Assembly (NCBI GenBank): GCA_964647785.1
Contig: CAZYJD010000079.1
Coordinates: 1 to 8,623, forward strand
Length of the DNA: 8,623 nucleotides
Direction of reading: 5' to 3'
Origin: CAZYJD01 sp964647785
GTDB taxonomy: Bacteria; Bacteroidota; Bacteroidia; NS11-12g; UBA9320
Shown: one piece after another, positions 1-6,328 of the stretch
How the letters are laid out: each line of letters starts with the position of its first letter
How positions within the stretch are numbered: the first letter of the stretch is position 1
Made by a program: the position numbers and the translations under genes
Notes under the pieces: generated by a model
What the model saw: the letters and a program-made list of their open reading frames with translations, nothing else
The model's database searches: none
Told to the model about the DNA's origin: nothing

Positions 1-470
1 GCAACATTTTTATGATGACCGCGATTGTGTTCAACGAAAAAATGGCCGTAGCAAGAAGTGATTAAGAGCATTTTAGCCAGCAGCTGTTCTGAAACCTTTT
101 GCCGATGCCCTAACTCATGCGCCACGTTGATGCCCAATACGCCACAAAGAACACCCATGCTGAATATTCGTCCTGCGAGTGTTGAACCACTGGCATCCAT
201 ACTTTGATAAAGAAAGTAAAACAAACAAGCGTATTGCAACGGAACCATTGCATACAGCAACCAGTCATACTTCTTTTCCGTTTTTAACTGCTGAACTTCT
301 TCTTTGCCAAGCAACCTCACAACAGGCCCCGTAAGCAGGTCTAGCAGTGGAACAACAATGAATGCAAATATCAACACGCTCCACGAAAGCAGGCCATTTT
401 CATGGAATGCCAGGAAACCGAGTATGGCAAAAATGAATGCCCCCAAATATTTCCACCAACGCACGTTCAA
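1..470 (-). CDS. alkB: AlkB-like alkane 1-monooxygenase / membrane di-iron hydroxylase, N-terminal part (runs off the left edge)
   Basis: Translating the minus strand gives about 156 residues with two of the histidine clusters of the AlkB branch of the membrane fatty acid desaturase/hydroxylase superfamily: HELGHR at about residues 118-123 and EHNRGHH at 147-153. Family members bind two irons and hydroxylate terminal methyl groups of alkanes or related lipids in the inner membrane, using electrons from rubredoxin. Hydrophobic stretches at about 8-22, 28-46, 70-90 and 100-117 fit membrane helices placed before the first histidine box. The third histidine cluster and the rest lie beyond base 1, so activity cannot be judged. 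The frame is open back to a stop at 494-492 and has no ATG before the conserved region. TTG at 470 gives a start MNVRWWKYLG that fits the family; GTG at 464 is the alternative. The start lies about 10 bases after the parC stop, which suggests cotranscription or reinitiation. True substrate is unknown. Confidence 0.8.
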   Translation of the reverse strand, partial: MNVRWWKYLGAFIFAILGFLAFHENGLLSWSVLIFAFIVVPLLDLLTGPVVRLLGKEEVQQLKTEKKYDWLLYAMVPLQYACLFYFLYQSMDASGSTLAGRIFSMGVLCGVLGINVAHELGHRQKVSEQLLAKMLLITSCYGHFFVEHNRGHHKNV

Positions 471-480
471 AGGTAAAAAT

Positions 481-3222
481 TTATAACAGGTTCAACTGAT
501 CTCCCGTATAATAGGTTTGTCCTCCTTCAGTTTTTTTCTCTTCTTCTTGTTTGTTGTTTCCGGTGCTTTCGTCATGGTTTGACTCAGATTCGGCATCTGC
601 AGGGTCAGTGCTTTCATTCAATGCAACTTTCTCATTTGCATCCGCATCAGGTTCAATTTCAGCTGCAGTCAAAGTTTCTTCTTCCTCCGCAGACAAGGGG
701 TCAAGCGCTTTAAGGCCTACAAAATCTTCATAGGTGATCTTGTTGCCTTGTGCGCGCCAGCCTTTAACATCGATGAAGGCATCGAGCTGGATTTCTTCCG
801 TTTCTTTTTCGCCTTTCTTATTTTTCACATCCAGTTCCACCCTCGGATGCGCATCGGTGCTGGCAAACATCAAATAGTTCTTTTTTCCTTCGGGGATGAA
901 TAAGAAACGCTTGTCGCGTGTAGTGGTTTCGATTACAAACCGCTTCACATAAGGCAATTTCTGTGAGGCATCCCAGTAAACAGCACTGATGACCTTCCCA
1001 GGTTGATATTTCATGATTGAATAAATCTGGGCGTTTTGATAGTGGTTGGTGAGCTCATGATTGGTTAACTCGTATTCACCATTCTTGTAAACAACCAGAA
1101 TTTCATCATCTGTTTGAAAACTTCCGAGATAAAATCCACGGCCATCAGTATTCAAGCGTCCAACGGTATCTTCATACCACAAATCACGTCCGCCAATGGT
1201 GCTCTTTCCTTTTTCTTTCAGTTCAATCTTGCGCAATCGGTATTTGGTGAGAATATTTCCACGTGCGCCTCTTCCTTTGATGGCCAGATCGGCAAAGTCG
1301 AAGTCAAATTGTTTGATTCTGGCCCTCGACAAACCGTGCAGGTGAACATGAATTTTTTCTGCCTCACCATTGGGATTCGCGGTGAAATATACAACGGTAC
1401 TTCCTTTGGCGCCGGTGGTAAGATCATATTCCTTATCGCGTGTTACGGAGGGCACTGCGAAACGTTTAATGTACACCACTCCACTATCGCCATCTTTGTA
1501 GGCAGCATTGTAAACCATGCGGTCATCGCCCTTGCGATAGATGCCAATGTGGATGATATCCTTGCCAAAGAAGGCCTTTTCGCTGATTTTACTTACGTTG
1601 TATTTACCATCCGAACGGAAAACGATGATATCGTCAATATCTGAACACTCGCAAACATATTCGTCTTTCTTGAGGCCATAGCCTGCAAAACCTTCTTCTC
1701 GGTTTACATACAATTTTTGGTTGGCCACCGCTACCACATTGGCCTTGATGTCACCAAAAGTGGCAATTTCTGTGCGGCGTTCTTTGCCCTTGCTATACTT
1801 TTTCAAAAGGTTCTGGAAATATTCAATCGTATAGTCGACCAAATGATCCAAATGATGTTTCACTTGTGCAATTTCCTCTTCCAGTTTGAGCATGAGCTCG
1901 TCGGCTTTGAATGCATCGAATCGGGAAATACGCTTGATTCGTATTTCTGTTAGTCGGGTGATGTCATCCGTAGTTACTTCGCGCTGCAACTGCTTCTTGA
2001 AAGGATCTAAACCCTGGTCAATGGTTGCAAGAATGTCTTCCCAAGTTTCACATTCTTCTATATCTCGGTAAATACGCTCTTCAATGAATATTTTCTCCAG
2101 AGAGCTGAAATGCCATTTTTCCATCAGCTCACCCAAGCGGATGTTCAGTTCCGTTTTTAGCAATTGCATGGTTTGCTCGGTGCTGATCTCTAAAATTTCA
2201 TTCACCGTAATAAAGCGTGGCTTATCATCGATGATGATGCAAGCATTCGGAGAGATGGAGACTTCGCAATCGGTGAATGCATAGAGGGCATCGATGGTTT
2301 TATCAGGAGAAGTATTGGGCGGCAATTGGATCTCAATCTCCAGATCTCGGGCGGTGTTGTCCACCACTTTTTTAACCTTAATTTTCCCCTTGTCATTTGC
2401 TTTTAAAATGCTATCGATTACCGAACTGGTGGTGGTGCCATAAGGGATTTCCGTAATGATTAAGGTCTTTTTATCACGTTCTTCAATTTTTGCACGCACT
2501 TTCACCCGGCCACCGCGTTCGCCACCATTGTAATCACTTACATCAATTTGTCCTCCGGTTAAAAAGTCGGGGTAAACTTCTACCTTTTTTCCTTTCAGGA
2601 TATCAATTGAACCTTTGATGAGTTCGATGAAATTGTGGGGGAGGATGCGCGTACTCAAACCCACGGCAATTCCTTCAACACCATGAGCCAGCAATAGCGG
2701 AAATTTTACTGGTAGGGTAACCGGTTCTTTCTTTCTACCGTCGTATGAAAGCTGATATTCTGTGGTTTGGGGATTAAAAAGCACCTCCATTGCAAAGGGC
2801 GTAAGGCGCGCTTCAATGTATCGGGGGGCTGCTGCGCTATCTCCGGTTCGGATATCGCCCCAGTTCCCTTGCATATCAATGAGCAGCTCTTTTTGCCCAA
2901 TGTTCACCATGGCATCGCGTATGGCGGCATCGCCATGTGGGTGATACTGCATGGTATGTCCGATGATGTTTGCTACTTTATGGTAGCGCCCATCATGCAT
3001 TTCAAACATGCTGTATAAAATGCGTCGTTGAACAGGTTTTAGACCATCTTCTACGGCAGGAACCGCCCGTTCCAGTATCACATAACTGGCATATTCGAGA
3101 AACCACTTGCGGTACATACCGCTAACCGGCATTTCACCATCCTCTTCTGCGGGCATTTCACCTTCAAAAGATGCGGTGGACTCTTCTTCCTGTTCTTCAA
3201 ATGGATCTTGTTCTTCGTTCAT
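481..3222 (-). CDS. parC: DNA topoisomerase IV subunit A
   Basis: This is the DNA breakage and rejoining subunit of topoisomerase IV, which with ParE decatenates and relaxes DNA in the nucleoid. At 913 residues it has the length usual for Bacteroidota. The winged-helix core holds KPVQRR (62-67), HPHGD (94-98) and RY at 134-135, where Y135 is the expected active-site tyrosine in AAPRYIEARL. GVEGIAVGLSTRILPHN (181-197) follows the tower boundary. A coiled-coil part lies around 430-475, and the C-terminal beta-pinwheel covers about 490-835. Two GyrA-box-like but degenerate motifs, IKGRGARGN (648-656) and VKGWRAQGN (819-827), stand in place of a true QRRGGKG box, which argues for topoisomerase IV over gyrase. 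Pairing with parE argues the same. Unusual features are an acidic N-terminal extension (1-34), an acidic low-complexity tail (about 843-900) and a terminal QLNLL. Alanine 99 sits where quinolone-sensitive enzymes have serine. The ATG lies 5 bases after the parE stop; M36 is a less likely start. Confidence 0.95.
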   Translation of the reverse strand: MNEEQDPFEEQEEESTASFEGEMPAEEDGEMPVSGMYRKWFLEYASYVILERAVPAVEDGLKPVQRRILYSMFEMHDGRYHKVANIIGHTMQYHPHGDAAIRDAMVNIGQKELLIDMQGNWGDIRTGDSAAAPRYIEARLTPFAMEVLFNPQTTEYQLSYDGRKKEPVTLPVKFPLLLAHGVEGIAVGLSTRILPHNFIELIKGSIDILKGKKVEVYPDFLTGGQIDVSDYNGGERGGRVKVRAKIEERDKKTLIITEIPYGTTTSSVIDSILKANDKGKIKVKKVVDNTARDLEIEIQLPPNTSPDKTIDALYAFTDCEVSISPNACIIIDDKPRFITVNEILEISTEQTMQLLKTELNIRLGELMEKWHFSSLEKIFIEERIYRDIEECETWEDILATIDQGLDPFKKQLQREVTTDDITRLTEIRIKRISRFDAFKADELMLKLEEEIAQVKHHLDHLVDYTIEYFQNLLKKYSKGKERRTEIATFGDIKANVVAVANQKLYVNREEGFAGYGLKKDEYVCECSDIDDIIVFRSDGKYNVSKISEKAFFGKDIIHIGIYRKGDDRMVYNAAYKDGDSGVVYIKRFAVPSVTRDKEYDLTTGAKGSTVVYFTANPNGEAEKIHVHLHGLSRARIKQFDFDFADLAIKGRGARGNILTKYRLRKIELKEKGKSTIGGRDLWYEDTVGRLNTDGRGFYLGSFQTDDEILVVYKNGEYELTNHELTNHYQNAQIYSIMKYQPGKVISAVYWDASQKLPYVKRFVIETTTRDKRFLFIPEGKKNYLMFASTDAHPRVELDVKNKKGEKETEEIQLDAFIDVKGWRAQGNKITYEDFVGLKALDPLSAEEEETLTAAEIEPDADANEKVALNESTDPADAESESNHDESTGNNKQEEEKKTEGGQTYYTGDQLNLL
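3128..3162. repeat. Short direct repeat inside parC encoding GEMP twice
   Basis: The 11-base string GGCATTTCACC (plus strand) occurs at 3128-3138 and again at 3152-3162, exactly 24 bases or eight codons apart. It encodes GEMP at residues 21-24 and 29-32 of ParC, within the acidic N-terminal extension. This looks like a small in-frame duplication in a disordered segment; no function is apparent. Confidence 0.6.
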
Positions 3223-3227
3223 AGGTG

Positions 3228-5114
3228 TCAGGCTGCCAGATCTTGTTCTTCAATAGTGCTCTTTTCATCTTTATTTTCGGCATCATCGCGTTCAATCACC
3301 AGATTGTCAATGATGAACTCCTGGCGCTGCTGCGAGTTTTTGCCCATGTAGTAAGTCAATAACTGCTGTATGGAGGTGTTCTCCTTCAAAATAATGGGCT
3401 GCAGACGGATGTCTTCACCAATGAAACCTTCAAATTCTTGCGGACTTATTTCGCCCAGTCCTTTGAATCGGGTGATCTCTACTTTTCCCTTCTTACTCAA
3501 ATCGCGAATAGCTGCTTCTTTTTCACTGTAGTCGTAGCAATAACGGGTTTCTTTTTTGTTCCGAACCCTGTAAAGAGGGGTCTCGAGGATGTAAACATGC
3601 CCTTCGCGCACCAAATCAGGAAAGAACTGCAAAAAGAAGGTCAGCATCAGCAGGCGTATGTGCATCCCATCCACATCGGCATCTGTTGCGATGACAATTT
3701 TATTGTAGCGAAGGTTTTCCAGATCGTTTTCAATGTCAAGAGCGTGTTGCAAGAGGTTAAATTCTTCATTCTCGTACACCACTTTTTTCTTCATGCCAAA
3801 GGTGTTCAAAGGCTTGCCTCGCAAACTAAATACTGCCTGGCTATCTACATTTCTCGATTTGGTGATTGATCCGCTGGCAGAATCTCCCTCAGTGATAAAG
3901 AGGGTGCTTTCAAAATGTTCTTCTTTTCCTTGGTCGGTATAGTGTATGCGACAGTCGCGTAATTTCTTATTGTGCAAATTGGCTTTCTTGGCGCGTTCTT
4001 TGGCCAACTTGCGCACCCCTGCCATGTCTTTGCGCTCTTTTTCGCTTTGTTGAATGCGCTTGAGCAGGGCTTCTGCAACATCGGTATTTCGGTGCAGGTA
4101 ATTGTCGAGTTCTTTTTTGATGAAATCACTCACATAGGAGCGAATGCTCGGCCCATCAGGCCCCATATCATTAGACCCCAATTTGGTTTTGGTCTGGCTT
4201 TCAAAAACGGGTTCTTGTACCCTTAAACTCACTGCTGCAACAATGGATGAACGCACATCGCTCGCATCGAAATCTTTTTTGTAGAACTCTCGCACGGTTT
4301 TAACAATGGCTTCCTTAAAAGCTGATAAATGCGTTCCACCTTGAGAGGTGTATTGCCCATTCACAAAGGAGTAATATTCTTCGCCATATTGTTCGTCGTG
4401 TGAAAAGGCCAGCTCAATGTCTTCTCCTTTCAGATGGATGATGGGGTATCGAAGCGCTTCTTGCTTGGATTTGCGCATCAATAAATCGAGCAGTCCGTTT
4501 TCAGAATGGAAGCGCTTTCCGTTGAACCAGATGTTAAGTCCCGCATTCAAATAGGCGTAATTCCACAGTTGATTTTCAACAAATTCAGGAATGTAGCGGT
4601 AGTTTTTAAAAATCCCCTCATCTGCAACATATTCCACCTGCGTTCCGTTTTTATCTTCCGCTGTGAGATCCAGCTCTTCAATGAGCTCACCATACTCAAA
4701 TACGGCTTTCTTACTTTGTCCGTCGCGAAACGATTGCACCACAAAATGGCTACTCAATGCATTCACCGCTTTCGTTCCAACCCCGTTCAAACCCACCGAT
4801 TTCTGAAAGGCTTTGGAGTCATATTTTCCTCCGGTGTTGATTTTTGAAACACAATCCACCACTTTTCCAAGAGGAATGCCACGGCCGTAGTCCCTGATTT
4901 TTACGCTTTTTTGGTCAATGTCAATCTCGATCTTTTTACCGAAGCCCATCACGTGCTCATCGATGCTGTTATCAATGATTTCTTTCAGTAGTACATAAAC
5001 GCCATCATCGGCCGATGAGCCATTGCCCAATTTGCCGATATACATACCGGGGCGCAAGCGGATGTGCTCTTTCCAATCGAGGGAGCGAATATTTTCTTCC
5101 GTGTACTTCGACAT
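3228..5114 (-). CDS. parE: DNA topoisomerase IV subunit B
   Basis: This is the ATPase subunit of topoisomerase IV, working with the ParC encoded just downstream. The N-terminal GHKL domain (about 1-220) shows RPGMYIG (21-27), the helix KEIIDNSIDE with catalytic E45 and magnesium ligand N49, D75 in RDYGRGIP for adenine recognition, and the lid loop GLNGVGTK (108-115). The transducer (about 220-390) carries QTKTKLG (307-313), whose lysine reaches the ATP gamma-phosphate. The TOPRIM domain has EGDSASG (409-415) and DADVDG (478-483), giving the metal-binding acidic residues E409, D478 and D480, followed by RFKGLGE (549-555). At 628 residues there is no large insertion as in proteobacterial GyrB. 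A GyrB reading is possible on sequence alone, but adjacency to parC makes ParE much more likely. The ATG at 5114 has no Shine-Dalgarno sequence upstream. The stop is 5 bases before parC, so the two are almost certainly translated from one message. Confidence 0.95.
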   Translation of the reverse strand: MSKYTEENIRSLDWKEHIRLRPGMYIGKLGNGSSADDGVYVLLKEIIDNSIDEHVMGFGKKIEIDIDQKSVKIRDYGRGIPLGKVVDCVSKINTGGKYDSKAFQKSVGLNGVGTKAVNALSSHFVVQSFRDGQSKKAVFEYGELIEELDLTAEDKNGTQVEYVADEGIFKNYRYIPEFVENQLWNYAYLNAGLNIWFNGKRFHSENGLLDLLMRKSKQEALRYPIIHLKGEDIELAFSHDEQYGEEYYSFVNGQYTSQGGTHLSAFKEAIVKTVREFYKKDFDASDVRSSIVAAVSLRVQEPVFESQTKTKLGSNDMGPDGPSIRSYVSDFIKKELDNYLHRNTDVAEALLKRIQQSEKERKDMAGVRKLAKERAKKANLHNKKLRDCRIHYTDQGKEEHFESTLFITEGDSASGSITKSRNVDSQAVFSLRGKPLNTFGMKKKVVYENEEFNLLQHALDIENDLENLRYNKIVIATDADVDGMHIRLLMLTFFLQFFPDLVREGHVYILETPLYRVRNKKETRYCYDYSEKEAAIRDLSKKGKVEITRFKGLGEISPQEFEGFIGEDIRLQPIILKENTSIQQLLTYYMGKNSQQRQEFIIDNLVIERDDAENKDEKSTIEEQDLAA

Positions 5115-5317
5115 AGGCTAAAATGTTTTAACGCTCGAAGATAAAACAGACACGCGGGCCGAATTGGCATTCTTATCCCTAACTTATGAACAAGCTGTGG
5201 AGAGCTCATTATCATAGCCATGGGCTTTGGGTTTTCTTGCACCAAACACATTCGAACTTTGTCATCTCTCACTGGCTTTCTATCTCGAAAAAAACTATCC
5301 TACATTTGTAATTGCAA
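5115..5317. other. Divergent intergenic region between parE and the arginase gene
   Basis: These 203 bases separate parE (leftward) from the arginase gene (rightward), so both promoters should lie here. A clear Bacteroidota-type promoter faces right at the far end. For parE I see only a weak candidate -7 element, TATCTTCG on the minus strand (5143-5136), with no acceptable -33 partner. The centre (about 5160-5275) holds no recognisable gene, RNA or strong hairpin. A 41-codon frame at 5186-5311 is most likely chance. Confidence 0.7.
5277..5308 (+). promoter_or_regulatory. Predicted Bacteroidota-type promoter of the arginase gene
   Basis: TACATTTG at 5301-5308 matches the -7 consensus TAnnTTTG exactly. 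TTTC at 5277-5280 lies 20 bases upstream and differs by one base from the -33 consensus TTTG. Transcription would begin at about 5313-5315, only a few bases before the ATG at 5318, leaving almost no leader. Confidence 0.6.
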
Positions 5318-5320
5318 ATG
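5303..5320. promoter_or_regulatory. 18-base near-perfect palindrome over the -7 element and start codon (possible operator)
   Basis: CATTTGTAATTGCAAATG pairs with its own reverse complement at eight of nine base pairs; only the T/G pair at 5309 and 5314 fails. The left arm is the second half of the predicted -7 element and the right arm ends in the arginase ATG. A dimeric regulator bound here would block transcription. No copy appears at the other genes in the window. Its role as an operator is inferred from symmetry and position only. Confidence 0.45.
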
Positions 5321-6259
5321 AAAAGAGACCAGTATTATTTCCTGGAAGTTACTTCTGAATTGGGGGCCGGCAAAAGAGGTGCCGGTATGGGGCCGGCTGC
5401 ATTGCGCATGGCCGATGCAGAGTCAGGAGGGGCATTGTTCCGTAAAATTCCCCATCGCAACTTGGGCAATCGCAATGAGGCCCTTTTCACCGATACTCCT
5501 TTTCCCCATGCGCGATACATCGATGAAATTGTAGAGGTTAACCGGCATACGCTCAGTGAAGTGCAGGATTTACTTGAAAGGGGGCATTTCCCGCTCATCA
5601 TCTCCGGCGATCATAGCAATGCCATTGGAGGGATATCCGCCATCAAAGATTATTATCCTGAAAAACGACTTGGGGTCATTTGGGTCGATGCGCATGGCGA
5701 TTTACATTCGCCCTACACCACGCCCACAGGAAACGTTCACGGCATGCCTCTGGCAGCTGCATTGGGTGATGATTACCTCAGTGAAGCAGTGAATGAGGTG
5801 GATGAGAACACCCTTGCACACTGGGGCAATTTATTGCAGTTGGGGCACCACAGACTACACCCGAAAATAGCCCCATCAGATTTAGTATTGGTTTACATAC
5901 GGGATCTTGAAGAACAAGAATGGCGCGACATTGAAGAGAATCGCATCAAGAACTATGTTCCTGCGCGTTTGCTCCACAAGGAAATGTCGGTTTGTGCGCA
6001 GGAGTGCCTTGAATACCTAAAAAGTTGCGATCTGATATACGTTTCTTTCGATGTTGATAGCCTAGACCCTTCAGTTTCAGCTGGCACAGGCACCTCGGTC
6101 GATAACGGTTTGGAACTGGATGAAGCCATCGAATTTCTTGATGTCATCCTGAAAGATGAGCGTGTCTGTGCCTTGGAAATTACCGAAATCAACCCTTTGC
6201 TTGATAAGGAAAACAAAATGGCCCAATCGGTTTTACATTTGCTTAAATCTGTACTTTAG
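5318..6259 (+). CDS. rocF: Arginase (ureohydrolase family)
   Basis: Arginase hydrolyses L-arginine to ornithine and urea in the cytoplasm with a two-manganese centre. Numbering from ATG 5318 (313 residues), the metal ligands of the ureohydrolase fold are all visible: H99 in SGDHS, D124, H126 and D128 in DAHGD, and D245 and D247 in SFDVDSLDP. The loop SPYTTPTGNVHGMPLA (131-146) has the length and pattern of the arginase substrate loop, with T135, N139 and H141 kept, and E290 in EITEINP matches the guanidinium-binding glutamate. This favours arginase over agmatinase or formimidoylglutamase. Compared with mammalian arginase, position 130 is His rather than Asn, 137 is Thr rather than Ser, and the residue matching D183 is E198. 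From memory these are usual in Bacteroidota homologues. The frame could open at TTG 5312, but the ATG two codons later fits better. It has its own promoter and is divergent from parE. Confidence 0.88.
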   Translation: MKRDQYYFLEVTSELGAGKRGAGMGPAALRMADAESGGALFRKIPHRNLGNRNEALFTDTPFPHARYIDEIVEVNRHTLSEVQDLLERGHFPLIISGDHSNAIGGISAIKDYYPEKRLGVIWVDAHGDLHSPYTTPTGNVHGMPLAAALGDDYLSEAVNEVDENTLAHWGNLLQLGHHRLHPKIAPSDLVLVYIRDLEEQEWRDIEENRIKNYVPARLLHKEMSVCAQECLEYLKSCDLIYVSFDVDSLDPSVSAGTGTSVDNGLELDEAIEFLDVILKDERVCALEITEINPLLDKENKMAQSVLHLLKSVL

Positions 6260-6285
6260 CTTTTCGTCTTTTTTCGATAATTTTG
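6255..6285 (+). promoter_or_regulatory. Predicted Bacteroidota-type promoter of the kinase-regulator pair
   Basis: TAATTTTG at 6278-6285 matches TAnnTTTG exactly. TTTA at 6255-6258, overlapping the arginase stop codon, lies 19 bases upstream and differs by one base from the -33 consensus TTTG. Transcription from about 6290 would give a leader near 38 bases before the kinase ATG at 6329. No terminator hairpin is seen after the arginase gene, so readthrough from it is also possible. Confidence 0.55.
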
Positions 6286-6303
6286 AGTTTTACCTTCAAC
6301 GGT

Positions 6304-6319
6304 CTACTACAACTACTAC
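6304..6319 (+). repeat. Tandem CTACTAC repeat in the kinase leader
   Basis: CTACTAC occurs at 6304-6310 and again at 6313-6319, separated by AA. It lies between the predicted transcription start and the kinase start codon. It could bind a regulator or affect translation initiation, but the repeat is short and may be chance. Confidence 0.4.
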
Positions 6320-6328
6320 TTCACTTGA

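Noticed and set aside
1114..1644. Open frame of 176 codons on the plus strand, opposite parC
   Set aside because: It is fully antisense to conserved parC codons, has no recognisable domain, and its length is explained by the codon bias of the real gene.
3438..3869. Open frame of 143 codons on the plus strand, opposite parE
   Set aside because: It is antisense to the conserved TOPRIM part of ParE, with no promoter or family resemblance.
5136..5143. Possible -7 element of a parE promoter (TATCTTCG on the minus strand)
   Set aside because: It has one mismatch in the TTTG part and no -33 element at the right distance; too weak to annotate as a promoter.
5172..5204. Two sequences resembling DnaA boxes (TTATCCCTA and TGTGGAGAG)
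   Set aside because: Each matches only seven of nine consensus bases, and no AT-rich unwinding region or cluster of boxes is present, so this is not supported as an origin.
5226..5246. Inverted repeat TTTGG / CCAAA in the intergenic region
   Set aside because: A five-base-pair stem with an 11-base loop and no T-run is too weak to call a terminator or structured RNA.
5186..5311. 41-codon frame on the plus strand in the intergenic region, rich in His and Trp
   Set aside because: No ribosome-binding signal and no known family; it runs through the predicted arginase promoter and ends within the palindrome, so chance is the simplest explanation.
5312..5317. TTG at 5312 as the arginase start
   Set aside because: It adds only two residues, lies at or before the predicted transcription start, and ATG 5318 fits the family N-terminus.
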